Of a stretch of 64,000 nucleotides of DNA, positions 10,728-21,582 are shown piece after piece. A program made the position numbers and the translations under genes. Positions within the stretch are counted from its first letter, which is position 1; every line of letters begins with the position of its first letter. The notes beneath the pieces are model-generated. The model was not told the origin of the DNA. It worked only from the letters and a program-made list of their open reading frames with translations, and searched no databases. Source of the DNA: Macrotis lagotis (lineage: Eukaryota > Chordata > Mammalia > Peramelemorphia > Peramelidae); NCBI RefSeq assembly GCF_037893015.1, contig NC_133666.1, positions 256,624,294 through 256,688,293 on the forward strand, read 5' to 3'.

Positions 10728-10933
10728 ATACTGTACATTTTTTGTATGTTCATAGTTGTTTGCATGTTATCTCCAACATTGGTATATGAACTCCTTAAGG
10801 GCAGAAACTTTTGAAAAAAACCTTTCTTTTTATCTCTATCCCTGAGAACAGACCCTGACTCAAATTAAGAGCTTAATAACTAATTATTATTTGATTAATG
10901 GAATGTTGTTGAACCACAAGAAATGGTAAGAGA

Positions 10934-11084
10934 GGTGGCTAGGTGGCGCAGTGGATAAAGCACCGGCCCTAGAGTCAGGAATACCTGGGTTCAAATCTGG
11001 TCTCAGACACTTAATAATTACCTAGCTGTGTGGCCTTGGGCAAGTCACTTAACCCCATTTGCCCTGCAAAAACCTAAAAAAAAG
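10934..11084 (+). repeat. WSINE1-like SINE with 9 bp TSD
   Basis: Complete SINE from 'ggtggctaggtggcgcagtg' to 'gccctgcaaaaacctaaaaa'. It is flanked by ggtaagaga at 10925-10933 and 11085-11093 and is only lightly diverged. Confidence 0.85.
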
Positions 11085-11093
11085 GGTAAGAGA

Positions 11094-11582
11094 ATTTCAG
11101 AGAAACCTAGATAGTATGAACTGAATACTGAACAATTATGACAAAAAAAAATGTAAAGAAAAATAGCTTTGATAAACTTAAGCGCTTTGATCAATGACTA
11201 ACTGTCTCCAGAGAACCTGTCACAAGACATTTTCTTTCCTCTTATGTCCATCTCTTAAATAATCCAACTTGCATTTTCATTTTTATTGAACTTCTTGAAA
11301 CCATATAAATGATCAGGAATTGAATGCTTCCTCTTCTTTAGTCTCCATCATGGTCCCAGTTTCTTTGATTCTCAAGGTTCATTTCTGATTATTGTTGAAT
11401 TATTTATTTTATTTTTGACCTTTGAGTTTCCTACTATGTGGATCAGATAGTAGATATTAATGTACTCTTTCAATGCTCTCCTACAGTTCTTCTTAAGTCA
11501 CTTCTTTTAAAGTTGTGACTGATACCTATTTTTAGGCATTCTTTGACAATTCCATCCTTCTGCCTACAGTTCTTACTATGGC
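11094..11582. other. Unassigned sequence
   Basis: No recognised gene or repeat. T-rich and could be an old reversed LINE, but no diagnostic landmark is visible. Confidence 0.4.
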
Positions 11583-11583
11583 A

Positions 11584-11642
<59 letters not shown>
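11583..11642. repeat. (TA)n microsatellite
   Basis: About 60 bp of nearly pure TA dinucleotides. Open frames across it are artefacts. Confidence 0.95.
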
Positions 11643-12455
11643 TACTGAATACAGGTATTGAAATCTCTTTTTAACTACTATCAAATATTGGTGAAATGTA
11701 CTTATTTGTGGAAATTGCAACAAATATTAGTTTTTTTTGAAATATTCTTTTTTAAGAGAGTCTATTAATTGGATTCATGCCATCAGAATAAGAAATCATT
11801 TATTGGCATTTCAATCTAAATATGCCCATGTGCTTTTCAAAATAATTCATGACTTCAGTTCTATTTTTCTAATGCTATTTTGTCATGTTTCATTATTAAG
11901 TATGATTTTAAGATTTCATTTCTCTTGAGATCTTCAATTTTTCCCCATTTGAATATTAATAGTGCCTCAATTTTATCTCTTATTTCATATAATCTTTGGG
12001 GTGAAGCTTTGTTTTATGATTACCAAGTTCTGGTCAGCAATATGTGGTTTGCATATCTTGGAGTTGATGGTCCTTTTGACAAAAATTAGCCTGAAGTCTT
12101 TTACCTAGAACCTTTTCCAACTTTGTAATGACTTAATATTAGTTAATGATGAGACTATTTATGTCTTTAATCCATTTAATTCATATTCATAGTTTCCCTG
12201 TTTTTATCACCAGCACCACTAGCAATATGTGTGCTGAAGTATTTAATACAAGTGAGGGATGGGTATTTCTAATCTATTCTGATATATCTAGACAGTGGAG
12301 TTCCAGCACATTAAAAAGTGTCACTTACTCAGCTGTCCTCTGTGTCAAGATGATGATCACAATGGATTTGAGTGGGATCCATCTTCACTTGCCAGTCCTG
12401 TCTATTTCTGAGACTAATGTCTCATAACTCTGAATATTATAGGATCATTGGGATA
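11643..12455. other. Unassigned T-rich sequence
   Basis: No gene recognised. The composition suggests an old reversed LINE, but I cannot place it in a family. Several short open frames (61-93 residues) have no recognisable product. Confidence 0.35.
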
Positions 12456-13229
12456 GTGGAGAACAAAGATGGAATAGAAGGAAGAAGTTCAGTGAGCTCC
12501 CACCAAAACTCCTCTAAATAGATATAGAAAATGCACTAGACCAAAACTTAGTCAGCATAAGGTGATATAGAGAAGTCTTTTGATACTGGGACCATGGTAT
12601 GACCAGAAGAGGGCTTCAAGAAGCATACCAGCATGGGAGAAGCTTTGTATGAGGGTAAGAGGTTCCCCCCACCCACACCAGGGAACCTCAGCTTCATGCA
12701 GGGTATATCATCAGGTTTATTACTCTCTACCCACTTTGTGGGTGATAGAGCCAGAAAAGGGAAGTGTTTGTGTCTAAGGGTGGGAAGACAGAGTAAAGAA
12801 GGGTACTGGGCTATGTACTAGGGGGAGAAGCAAGTTCAAAAGCAAGTGGTAGTGATATGGTTTAGAAACCCAGAAGAGTTCTAAGTGACGACTGAAGAAG
12901 AATAACCAAGTTAGGACACTTAAACCAAAGGGGAGAGTACAGCTCCATCAGTCTGAACTGGCAGTGCTTCCCAGCTGGCTACCAGTAACCGAGTCCTGCA
13001 ATATTCTCCTGTTAATCAGATCCAATTCCAGGTCAGGAATTTATAAAACTAGGATAAGAGGTCATTGATAAAAGTTTACTTTCAATCAACACTTTAGCTT
13101 ACAGGCCATTCAACTGCTATCCCCAAGAGCCTTGAATAGCACAATACCCCATACCCTAAGAAAGCAAGAATAGGACCATCTCACCTTTAGAAATGTGCAA
13201 CAAATTAACATCAAATTCCAAGGCAGAAA

Positions 13230-14300
13230 ATAGATTGGAATAATGAACAAACAAAAAAAATTCCACTGTAAAAAGTATTATGAAAACATTACCAAAGAAA
13301 CATAACTAAAAGAAGAGCATGACTCCAAAATATCTATAAGTAAAACCTCAAAGAAAAACACGTCCTTGGCACAGATTCAACTAAAATTCCTAGAAAAGAT
13401 AAGCACAAAAATGTTTAAAAGGAGTTAAAAATATTCTAATAAGTGAAATGAGAGCACCAAAGGAAAAATGCGGAGAAATGGGAACTATTAAAGAAAGAAT
13501 TAGAAAGGAAATTAATAGTCTGGCATAAAAGGTACAAAATTTTGCCCAAGTACCAAACTCCCTAAACATTAAACATTAGACTGGACCAAAAAAAATTCAA
13601 GACTAAAAAAATGGAAAACAAGTGACCAGAAAAACAGAGGAGGTGAAAAAAAATGTAAGAATCATTGTATTACCTGAAAGTTATGGACTAAAAACAAAAA
13701 AAAATCTAGACAACATATTTCAAGAAATCTGAAACCATACAAACAACAACAACATATCTCTTAAAACCAGAGAGTAGGGGCAGCTAGGTGGCATAGTGGA
13801 TAAAGCACCGGCCTTGGAGTCAGGAGTACCTGGGTTCAAATCCGATCTCAGACCCTTAATAATTACCTAGCTGTGTGGCCTTGGGCAAGCCACTTAACCC
13901 CATTTGCCTTGCAAAAAAAAAGAACAGAGAATAAAGTGAAGTAGAAAGAATATATTGGTCACCTCCTAAAAGAAAATTCCAAAGAACATTAAACCTAAAA
14001 TTCAAGCTTCTAAGTCAAAGAAAAAAATACTGAAAGCATCAAGAAAAAAGTATTCAAATATAAAGGAGCCATAATTAGGATCATACAAGATTTTTGTAGA
14101 CATGTCATTATAGGAATGGAGAACCTGTAATATGATTTTTCAAATATAATGTCCAAGAATAACTTACCCAGCAAATTTTTTCCTCATCTGGAGGTGGGGG
14201 TGGGGAATAGAATTTTAATTCAATAGAGGACTTCTGAGCATTCCTGATGAAAAGATCATATCTGTATAGAAACTTTGAAGTTCTTTCACAGGAGTTAAGG
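13230..14300 (+). pseudogene. Decayed ORF1 of the old HAL1/L1
   Basis: Without a continuous frame, the nucleotide order still matches L1 ORF1. An A-rich coiled-coil part is followed by 'attgtattacctgaaagtta' (the I-I-G-L-P-E-S region), 'atattggtcacctcctaaaa' (the R-I-H-R-S-P-P region) and 'gagcattcctgatgaaaag' (the C-terminal domain). Boundaries are approximate. Confidence 0.5.
13777..13921 (+). repeat. WSINE1-like SINE inside the old HAL1
   Basis: Complete head ('ggggcagctaggtggcatag') to A-tail. It is flanked by the near-repeats cagagagta and cagagaata, a likely TSD with one mismatch. Younger than the HAL1 it interrupts. Confidence 0.85.
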
Positions 14301-15051
14301 GAAATGTAAAAGATAAATACAAAGAGTGATGCAGGATTGAACAAGGATAAATTTCTTACATTCATTGTGAGGAAATGATATATTTGTCTCATTTAAAGAT
14401 GATGATCATCAGGGCTCATGAGGAACATAGACAAAGCTTAGAAACTGGGAATGGTTCTGCTAAATCTCAATGATCTTAAGAATGGAAAAAGGAAAAGAGG
14501 AAGATACTGTATGGGAAGGAGGGAAGGGAATTAAAGATTAGGAAAAATTATCACATAATCAGGGTGAGCAAGAAGAAGTCTTTATAAACAAGGAGGAAAC
14601 ATCAACCTGCATGCATACATAGACACATGCATATGGAAATGGTTATGTACAATCGTAATACATGTATATGCATTTATACATACAGTTCTTTTGGATATAG
14701 CTACCGTGAGAATTTATTTTGCTTGAATATAAATTTTTGTTATATATTTTATATATATTTATAAATATATTTTCTAAAAACTCTCAAATGAGGGGAGCAA
14801 GAGAAGAAAATGTAGATTTTTGCTTGTTAAAAAAATTAAATTTATTTTTAAAAGACCATAAATGGAGTGCTAGTCCAATTAATGGTATAATTAGTCAGTA
14901 TTCCAGGATTCCTTCCAGGTCTTTACAACTCCTGAAGGATCTTAGAGCACACAAACTCCCTGACTGATATATTCTTGCTTATTGATCTGTCTTTTATAAT
15001 ACAGATTATATATTTATTGAGTTTTGAGGAAGTCTTAATAAAAATAATTAT

Positions 15052-15305
15052 GAGGAAGCAGCTATGTGGCACAGTGGGTGGAGCTTTGCATTTAGCATCA
15101 AGAAGACGACTTGAATTTAAATCCAGCCTTGAACATTTACAAACTGTTTGACCCTGGGCAAGTCTCTTAACCTGTGTTTCCCTCAGTAAAATGGGGATCA
15201 GTAAATAGCACCTTCCTCCCAGTGTTGTTGTGAGGATCAAATGAGAATATTTGTAGTGTTTTGCAAACTCTAAAGCACAATATTAATGTCAACTTTTATT
15301 ATTAA
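15052..15305 (+). repeat. MIR-type CORE-SINE, plus strand
   Basis: Head 'gcagctatgtggcacagtgg', middle 'gaccctgggcaagtctctta', then 'taaaatggggatcagtaaat' and 'gttgttgtgaggatcaaatg', which is the MIR order through the CORE to the 3' part. Confidence 0.75.
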
Positions 15306-15520
15306 TTGTACTTAAATGGATATTATATATACATATATATATATATGTACACACACGTTTTTAAGTGAAAAGGGTCTTATCTTTAACTGTTAAAAATCAA
15401 TTTTATTGATATCTTTTGTTTTTTAATCACCTTATCATTATCATTAAACCTTATTAAACTGACCAGACTAATCCTGGCTATACACTCTCCATAACTGAAG
15501 CATATATATAGCAAATTTGT
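15306..15520. other. AT-rich spacer with a short TA run
   Basis: Contains an alternating 'tatatacatatatatatat' stretch. No gene recognised. Confidence 0.4.
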
Positions 15521-15524
15521 CCTT

Positions 15525-15832
15525 GGTATGTTTGTCCTTCATTCTAGAAGAAGACCACATGAATTGTATTTGATTGGATTTGAGTGAGGGGCTGCTGTGC
15601 TAAATCATCAGCTTCACTTTCTCCTCTAGAATCATCTGAATCCAGTGTCCAGATATGAATCAGGATGACTGGAGATGGTTCTGGATACGAGGCAGATTAA
15701 GTGACTTGTCCAAGGTCACAGAGCTAGCAAGTATCAAGTGTCCAAGGTTGGATTCAAACTCCTGTCCTCCTGACTCCAAGGCCAATTCTCTATCCACTGT
15801 ACCACCTAACTGCTCCTTGTCCCTGAAATGAC
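15525..15832 (-). repeat. Mar1-like SINE, minus strand, near full length
   Basis: Reversed order: tail 'gtccttcattctagaagaag', 'gatatgaatcaggatgactg', 'aagtgacttgtccaaggtca' and reversed head 'ccactgtaccacctaactg'. Moderately diverged. Confidence 0.85.
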
Positions 15833-16735
15833 AAGAAATAATGTGACAAATTGGGTGAAAACTTTAAATCTTGGGTTGAATAATTATTATCCTTCAAAGA
15901 AGTAAAGTTAAATCTAGAGTAGTTAAGACTGTGATATAATTATCATTCATTTTCTTTATTTCATTAAAAATATAATTTATTAGTAGAACATGGTAAAGAA
16001 ATTAATCACAAGTATTGTAAATGTTCAGACTTTTGATAAATGAATGCACTGAGTCACGACATAGTGATGTTGAATGAGCATGGTTATACAACAGACACGA
16101 AACAACCCATGGGAATCTGCCTCTGTTGCCAATAACTCTGGCTCTTAGAGGTTTCTAGTGTATGATTCAGGTAATTTTGCAGTAGCCTAAAGAATTAAAA
16201 TAATCCTGCTTTTCATATCCCTTCCTGTCTCTCTCCCCACCCACACTCCCAGTATTGGAACAGCAAGATATAACCCAAAGGGTCCATCAGCAGGAACATT
16301 TACCAAACCTGCTTTGTGCCATTATTCTATTCTAACAGCAGTTTTCCCCTTTCTGGAAAATAGAATATTTATCTTCTTTTTCAGTGCCTGAATTCATCCA
16401 TAAAATTATTATAGTAATTTACAAGATTTAGTGAAAGTGCATTTTGTAAAAGTGAATCTATGATGTTTGCATTTTAAAGAATTTATTCTTACTTATTTGG
16501 AAAGTAATGCAGATAATCATATATTTGATATCAGAAGGGGAGAAAAGGAAAATCTATGAAGGAAGAGAACATTTTGAGTTGTTTGTTGCTTATTTTTTTG
16601 TTCTGCATGAGATTGAATCGTAGCTGAAATTTTACCTTGACTCATCCTAGGTCTGATGTTCAGAATTCTCTGTCCTGAGTCTGAAGCATTTAGGACTCTC
16701 AGTTTATGAACTTTTTATTCATGAAGTTATCTTAT
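15833..16735. other. Repeat-poor stretch, no gene recognised
   Basis: No recognisable SINE, LINE or open frame of note. One of the few stretches near 1 kb without visible repeats, so it may be unique or very old sequence. Confidence 0.45.
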
Positions 16736-16739
16736 TGAT

Positions 16740-16885
16740 AACCTCTTTCTCTGTTTGGTTCAAGAAATAACAAATAAACATAATTAAGTACCTTCTAACC
16801 ATGTGTTAGATAATGTGGATAGAAATATTCTCAAGGAACTAAATAATACTCTCAAAGAGTTTTCATTTAAACATGGGAAGAGCAA
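16740..16885 (-). mobile_element. L2 3' end fragment, minus strand
   Basis: Degraded reversed L2 3' end: 'aaataaacataattaagtac' followed by 'ctcaaggaactaaataat'. Short and old. Confidence 0.5.
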
Positions 16886-17380
16886 GAACACATCTAAGTG
16901 TAGTGCTCTTTCTAGGACTACATTCTCAACCCCCACTAATTTTGGCACATTGGGATCCCAGAAGGCCACTTATTAGAAAATAGAAGACTTTCTAGTACTG
17001 TAATGTTGCTCACGAGTCCCCACCAGTGTTATCTTTAGTGACTTTCACTCAGCTTTAATTAGCTTTTAGAAATGGTATTTACTAAGTAGGAATAGCAAGT
17101 ACAGTAGCTACAGAACACGTCATTTAACCAAAATATATTCTTTTCCTTGCACATACCTCTTCCTGAGGAGAATAGCTTAAACCTGGAGAGCACTCATGAG
17201 CAAAAAGTAAATTTATCCCCTTGTTTTCTGGGAATCTTTTTCTCCCTTTGTGGAATCTCCATAAAATTCCTCTTGTATATAATTCTCCACTGGTCTCTGA
17301 GAGTTGGTATATTTGAAGAGTCCTGGAGTTCTATTTTCTTAATGTTCTAGTTTGCCTGTTACGTATTTCTAGGCTTGAAA
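16886..17380. other. Unassigned sequence
   Basis: No recognised feature. The open frames at 16784-16969 and 17147-17350 show no known protein pattern. Confidence 0.4.
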
Positions 17381-17382
17381 TA

Positions 17383-17532
17383 TACATTCAGGGGCGGCTA
17401 GGTGGCATAGTGGATAGAGCATTAGCCCTGGAGTCAGGAGTACCTAGGTTCAAATCCAGTCTCAGACACTTAATAATTACCTAGCCGTGTGGCCTTGGGC
17501 AAGCCACTTAACCCTGTTTTCCTTACAAAAAC

Positions 17533-17600
<68 letters not shown>

Positions 17601-17624
17601 CATATATATATATACATACATTCA
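17383..17624 (+). repeat. WSINE1-like SINE whose tail became a (TA)n tract
   Basis: The SINE 17391-17534 ('ggggcggctaggtggcatag' to 'cttacaaaaacctaa') runs straight into about 75 bp of TA/CATA repeats. tacattca occurs at 17383-17390 directly before the SINE and again at 17617-17624 after the TA tract. The microsatellite therefore lies inside the TSDs and grew from the SINE tail. Confidence 0.85.
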
Positions 17625-18224
17625 ATCAGCAGCTATTAATGCTATTAATGCCTATGAGAACTAAAAACAGTCTAATCTTTTGAAATACAGAAGGTCAGGG
17701 GGGATGGGCACAAAATCATTTGGTCTGGAGCTGCCACAGCAGCTACAGGTTTGATTCAAAATTTAATAAATTTAGGAATTTTTGGATGATTTAAATAAAT
17801 GTTTGACCAAATATATAGCAGGCCAATGATGTTATACATATCTAAATGGTCTTTAGGAGTAAAAAGATTTCCCACTCCTAACCTAGGTAGTGAAAAATTG
17901 GTAGGGAATAGGAAACAAAGAAAATATCTCCTTCCCTCCCCAAATCACAGTTACATTTCAGGAGGACTTGAGGACTGAATTTAACCACTATTCAACCAAA
18001 TTGCTTTTTTAAAGCAATTTTCAAGGGGAATGATTTGACCTTCTTTAACCATTCAAAAGATATTTCTCAAATTGCATTATCTGCTTTTATCCATTCCTAT
18101 CAATGTCTCTATGATACTTTCAGATTTTATAAAAACTTTTTCCATATGTCTTTTATAATTATTTGATTCAACCTAAACATTAGAACCTTGTAAAATTAAT
18201 TGAGGTGAAGATGAGCCTCTACTC
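17625..18224. other. Unassigned sequence
   Basis: No gene or repeat family recognised. Confidence 0.4.
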
Positions 18225-18292
18225 TTACTTAAGTATATATAAATATATATTAAATAAATATAAATAAAAATATTTATGTATAATAAATATAA
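18225..18292. repeat. AT-rich low-complexity tract
   Basis: Alternating tata/aaata motifs. Low complexity only. Confidence 0.8.
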
Positions 18293-18309
18293 AGCAATAA
18301 ATACAAGAA

Positions 18310-18880
18310 TCATTAGTGTAGGGAGAAGACTAGCACTTTGAGGGATCAGAAATGGCTTCATATATAAGGTAATGCTAGTTTTCTTCTTAAAGGAAGAGAG
18401 ACGTTTTTGGAAGTAGTAATGAGGAGGGAATACGTTCTAGTCAAGGAGGATGACAAGTTGGTGGGGAGAAATATATACTAAAGTTGTAAATCTAGATTGG
18501 GACAAGAATGTGAAGGACTTAAGAAACTGAACAGAGTAGACTATATCTTAGAGGCAATAGAGAATCACTGGAGTTTATTAAATAGAAGATTGATAAGGTC
18601 AGATCTAAGGTTGAGGAAAATCATTTTGGTAGCAGTATTTATGATCAGGGGAGTATGGAAATACTTGAGGCAGGGAGATCAATTGTTTCACAGTAATATA
18701 GGTGAAAATGCATAATGTCTGAACCAATGTAGTGGATGAATGAGAGCAGAAGGGATCAGGTTTGAGAGATGTTGGGGAGGTAGGGATAGCAAGAATTGGC
18801 AACCAATTGGATATGTGAGGTGAGAAGGAATATAGAATTGAAGATAGCAAAAACTTTAAAATCTAGGTGTTTAAATATAT
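18310..18880 (-). mobile_element. L2 LINE fragment, minus strand
   Basis: Reversed L2 3' ORF2 region: 'atcactggagtttattaaat', 'ataaggtcagatctaagg', 'tgaggcagggagatcaattg' and 'ggcaaccaattggatatgtg' follow in the expected order. The same stretch is visible in the L2 at 2322-3665. Confidence 0.75.
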
Positions 18881-19445
18881 CAGCAGCTAATAGCTGTGAG
18901 GTGAGGGGTGGAAAAGTCAGACATTTTGGAAGCATCCAGAGCAAGAAATTATTGAATTTGTCCTCTGCTATTTTTTTCTGTAAGACTAATCTTATTAAGA
19001 AAAGGGGATATTCTACCATCATTTTCTTTTAAAGCTTTGGTGAATTTTCTCAGTTTGGCAGGTTTTTTTACTTGTATTATTTGGTTTTTGTGGGGTTGAG
19101 TTGTCCCTAGGAAACCTCAGACTCTACCATATTTCTGGGATAATTGTTTTATTTTTCACAGGAAGTGGGTGTAATTAGGTTGCATCAAATTACCAGTAGT
19201 GAACTGGAGAAATGGTACAAAAAGGCATCAATAGGAACATATATGGCCAGAAAAGGAGGTAAGCTAGTCAACTATTGAGAGAAAAGGATAACAGATTCAC
19301 AGGATATTTATTATGTTGATGTATTGTATTGGTGATGGTGAAATAGTAAAAGACCAGAGAAAAAGACCATGTGAATACTGGGTAGATCTTCTATTTAGTT
19401 CATATTTAAATAGCACTCTTAGTTACATAAATTCATTTCAGCATA
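18881..19445. other. Unassigned sequence
   Basis: No gene or repeat confidently recognised. Confidence 0.4.
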
Positions 19446-19449
19446 GTTA

Positions 19450-19565
19450 ACATGTAATACATTCAGTAAAAAGTAAGCTCTTTGAGGGCAGGAGCTCTTT
19501 TGGTTTTGTCTTCTTATTCCCAGTATCTGCATGATAGGTTATTCACAGATTTTTGTTGAATTGAA
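19450..19565 (+). mobile_element. L2 3' end fragment, plus strand
   Basis: 'taagctctttgagggcagga' followed by 'ttattcccagtatctgcatg' is the L2 3' terminal signature. Confidence 0.7.
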
Positions 19566-19569
19566 CTGT

Positions 19570-19790
19570 GCAAAGGATTTTTCCATTTTTCTATTTGATC
19601 CTTAAAACAAACTAATGAAAATAGGTATATTGTATAGATAGGGAAACTGAGATTGACAGGTGTTAAGTGACTTGCCTACAGTCATACAGTTAATTATTTT
19701 TGGAAAGAGATCTAATTTCAAGTATTTCCTTATTCTAAAATCAATATTCTTTGCACTCTAAAAACTTGCCTCTCATATGAAGAATTTCTC
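19570..19790 (-). repeat. MIR-type SINE, minus strand
   Basis: 'atagggaaactgagattga' and 'gtgttaagtgacttgcctac' are reversed MIR landmarks. Confidence 0.7.
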
Positions 19791-19969
19791 TGAAGATGTA
19801 GATAATATTTGTAAATGATGAGAAGGCTTAACCAAACTGTGTTCACACTGATGAAAAGTGTTGCCAGATCAACAAGGTATGTTGAAGTATTGATATAAAT
19901 ATATCAAAGTGGGCAGTCCAATGGATAATATCTAACCCAGATTTCAAATAATTAAATTTAAATGTCTCC

Positions 19970-20240
19970 TCTCCAGGACTTATGATTAAAAATGCTACCT
20001 TAAGAGAAAGAACTGATGGAGTTTGGATGCAAATTGAAGCATACTTTTAAAAAAACTTTCTTTTTCTCTTATTTGCTTTTTTTATTTGCTAGTCATATCA
20101 TAACTAATATGGAAATATGTTTTGCATGATTGTGTATATATGATCTATATCAAATTGCTCGCCTTCTCAATGGAGAGGGATAGAGGAAGGAATGTTAAAA
20201 ACTTTTTATATGAACTTGAGAAAAATAAAATTAGTTTTTA
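19970..20240 (+). mobile_element. L1 3' UTR fragment, plus strand
   Basis: 'agagaaagaactgatggagt', 'atgcaaattgaagcatac' and 'actaatatggaaatatgttt' are marsupial L1 3' UTR landmarks seen in several other L1 ends in this window. 5'-truncated. Confidence 0.7.
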
Positions 20241-20341
20241 AAATGCCTTCTTTCCATTCCTGTCTCTGAGAGCATCCTAGAGTCTGTATCTTTCTCTCCA
20301 GTAGGATTTCCACATTACCCTCTTGACCTAGAGGACCTTTA

Positions 20342-20357
20342 AGAGAAGATGGATAGC
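20342..20357. repeat. TSD of the VPS25 retrocopy, left copy
   Basis: agagaagatggatagc occurs here and at 21567-21582, bordering the retrocopy. Confidence 0.9.
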
Positions 20358-21566
20358 GATTTCATCCCTGGGTGACGATGGTGACTAGTTTCCAGTGGCC
20401 TTGGCAATACCATTTTCCTCCCCTCTTCATGTTACAGCCAAATGTGGACACCTGGAAGAAGCAACTGGTGGCCTAGAGCTCTCTGGTCTTGTCTTTCTGG
20501 TGCCTGCAACAACAGTCCAGTGTGACAGTGATAGAGGCACAAGAAAGTCCACTTTTCAACAACAACAAGCTTCAGAGGAAGCTCCCCATGGAATCTATCC
20601 AGATTATGTTGAAGGAGCTGATGAAGAAAGGGAACCTGGAGTGGTTGGATAAGAATAAGTCAAGCTTTTTGATCATGTGGCAGAGACCAGAAGAATGGGG
20701 GAAGCTTATCTACTAGTGAGTGAGGCACCCCATCAGGACAGGAAAAAGTACCTCACTTTGGAGACAGAAAGGAAATTGGGGTTCAACTCTTTGTACACAT
20801 ATTATACTGTGCAGATCTCCATACCAAGCACATTGTGGATGGGTTATAGAAGAAAGCTTCATCTCAGGTTTCAAAGAATGACCAGAAAAACTCTGTATTT
20901 ACCTTTTATGGATCAATACTGAAGATGAGGAGTTCCACAGGCTGGATGAGGCCACACTTCTTTGAGCTCTGCAGGCCTTACAACTGGAACACAAGGCTGA
21001 GATCATCACAGTCAGAAATGGCCAAGGGGTTAAGTTCTTTTAGTGGACCTCTTCCCTTCCCCCCACCCCAATTCGCTGAAAGAGATAGGCTCTATCCCCA
21101 CAGATTGGAGCTTTATACCCAAATGTAACTTAAAGGAACTTTTCAATTTTCTTCCATTTAAGGGCCTGGGAGAGTCGTGGGAGAATTTGGAAAACAGAAT
21201 TCCTCTGTTGCCCCACTGTTCTGCACCATGAGTGGTCTCATATAATAGCCCCAGAGAGAAAAGATGTGTCTAGTTTCTCCTTACTTTCTCTACTCCCTCA
21301 TTCCAGACTTCAGCTGATCCTGGTTCAGTAAACCCATAAAACATAGTCACACATAGCTATAAGTACACAACCCCTACTAGCTCCTCCCTTCAGGTTTATC
21401 CTGAATCCTCTAAAGAGGGGTAGGGGTTACCTGGAGGACCTGGCTGCAGGCAGCCCAAGGGGAAACATAGGAATCGGAGATCAGAGAGGGAGAGCTGGTA
21501 GCAAAATGCCAGGCATGACTCTGATCTATGTTATTAAAGCTGGATTGTTAAAAAAGAGAGAGAGAG
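20358..21566 (+). pseudogene. VPS25: Semi-processed VPS25 pseudogene
   Basis: A retroposed copy of VPS25, the winged-helix ESCRT-II subunit used in endosomal sorting. The start codon is at 20378. The product begins MVTSFQWPWQYHFPPLF, against MAMSFEWPWQYRFPPFF as I recall for human. It continues through 'EAQESPLFNN', 'KLQRKLPMESIQI', 'KKGNLEWLDK', 'SSFLIMW' and 'RPEEWGKLIY'. The C-terminal part resumes at 20868 and ends 'HKAEIITVRNGQGVKFF' with a stop at 21041. Stops replace a Trp codon (near 20472), a Gln codon (20714) and a Trp codon (20717), and a frameshift lies in the last exon. A likely retained intron occupies 20720-20867. A 3' UTR, attaaa (21532-21537) and an A-rich end (21550-21566) follow. 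The 16 bp TSD proves retroposition. Non-functional. Confidence 0.93.
20720..20867 (+). other. Probable retained intron of the VPS25 retrocopy
   Basis: 148 bp that has no counterpart in VPS25 protein. It starts gtgagg and ends catctcag, so it obeys the GT-AG rule. Removing it joins a Q-W codon pair (now stops) to 'V-S-K-N-D-Q-K-N-S-V-F-T', matching the V-S-R-S-G-Q-N-N-S-V-F-T of VPS25 in phase 0. The other introns of the gene are absent. Confidence 0.8.
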
Positions 21567-21582
21567 AGAGAAGATGGATAGC
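21567..21582. repeat. TSD of the VPS25 retrocopy, right copy
   Basis: Exact 16 bp match to 20342-20357, directly after a gagaga-rich modified poly(A) tail. Confidence 0.9.

Larger units (their letters stand above)
9303..10915 (+). mobile_element. L2 LINE fragment, plus strand, with two nested SINEs
   Basis: Reads as a decayed L2 RT and 3' end. 'gaagcctttgacactggtaa' is the A-F-D-T-V/L region, 'atctctatacagatgatttt' the Y-A-D-D region and 'cttcatgatcc...' belongs to an inserted SINE. The L2 3' part runs from 10085 to 10390 and resumes at 10728-10915 ('aactccttaagggcaga', 'gagcttaataactaatt'). It is interrupted by SINEs at 9785-9990 and 10409-10715. No intact frame. Confidence 0.75.
12460..14860 (+). 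mobile_element. Old HAL1/L1-type element, plus strand, without ORF2
   Basis: Starts with an L1-like leader ('caaagatggaatagaagg', 'agttcagtgagctcccacc'). A decayed ORF1 region lies at about 13230-14300. The inter-ORF spacer (14380-14620) follows. At 14710-14860 comes an AT-rich 3' end ('gagaatttattttgcttg', then 'gcttgttaaaaaaatt'). No endonuclease or RT region lies between spacer and 3' end, which fits a half-L1. It lacks the antisense SINE modules of the young copies. Its age is clear from dense substitutions. It is interrupted by a WSINE1-like SINE at 13777-13921. Confidence 0.55.

Noticed and set aside
20395-21231. VPS25-related frames considered as a working retrogene
   Set aside because: In-frame stops replace Trp and Gln codons, a probable intron interrupts the frame and a frameshift lies in the last exon.
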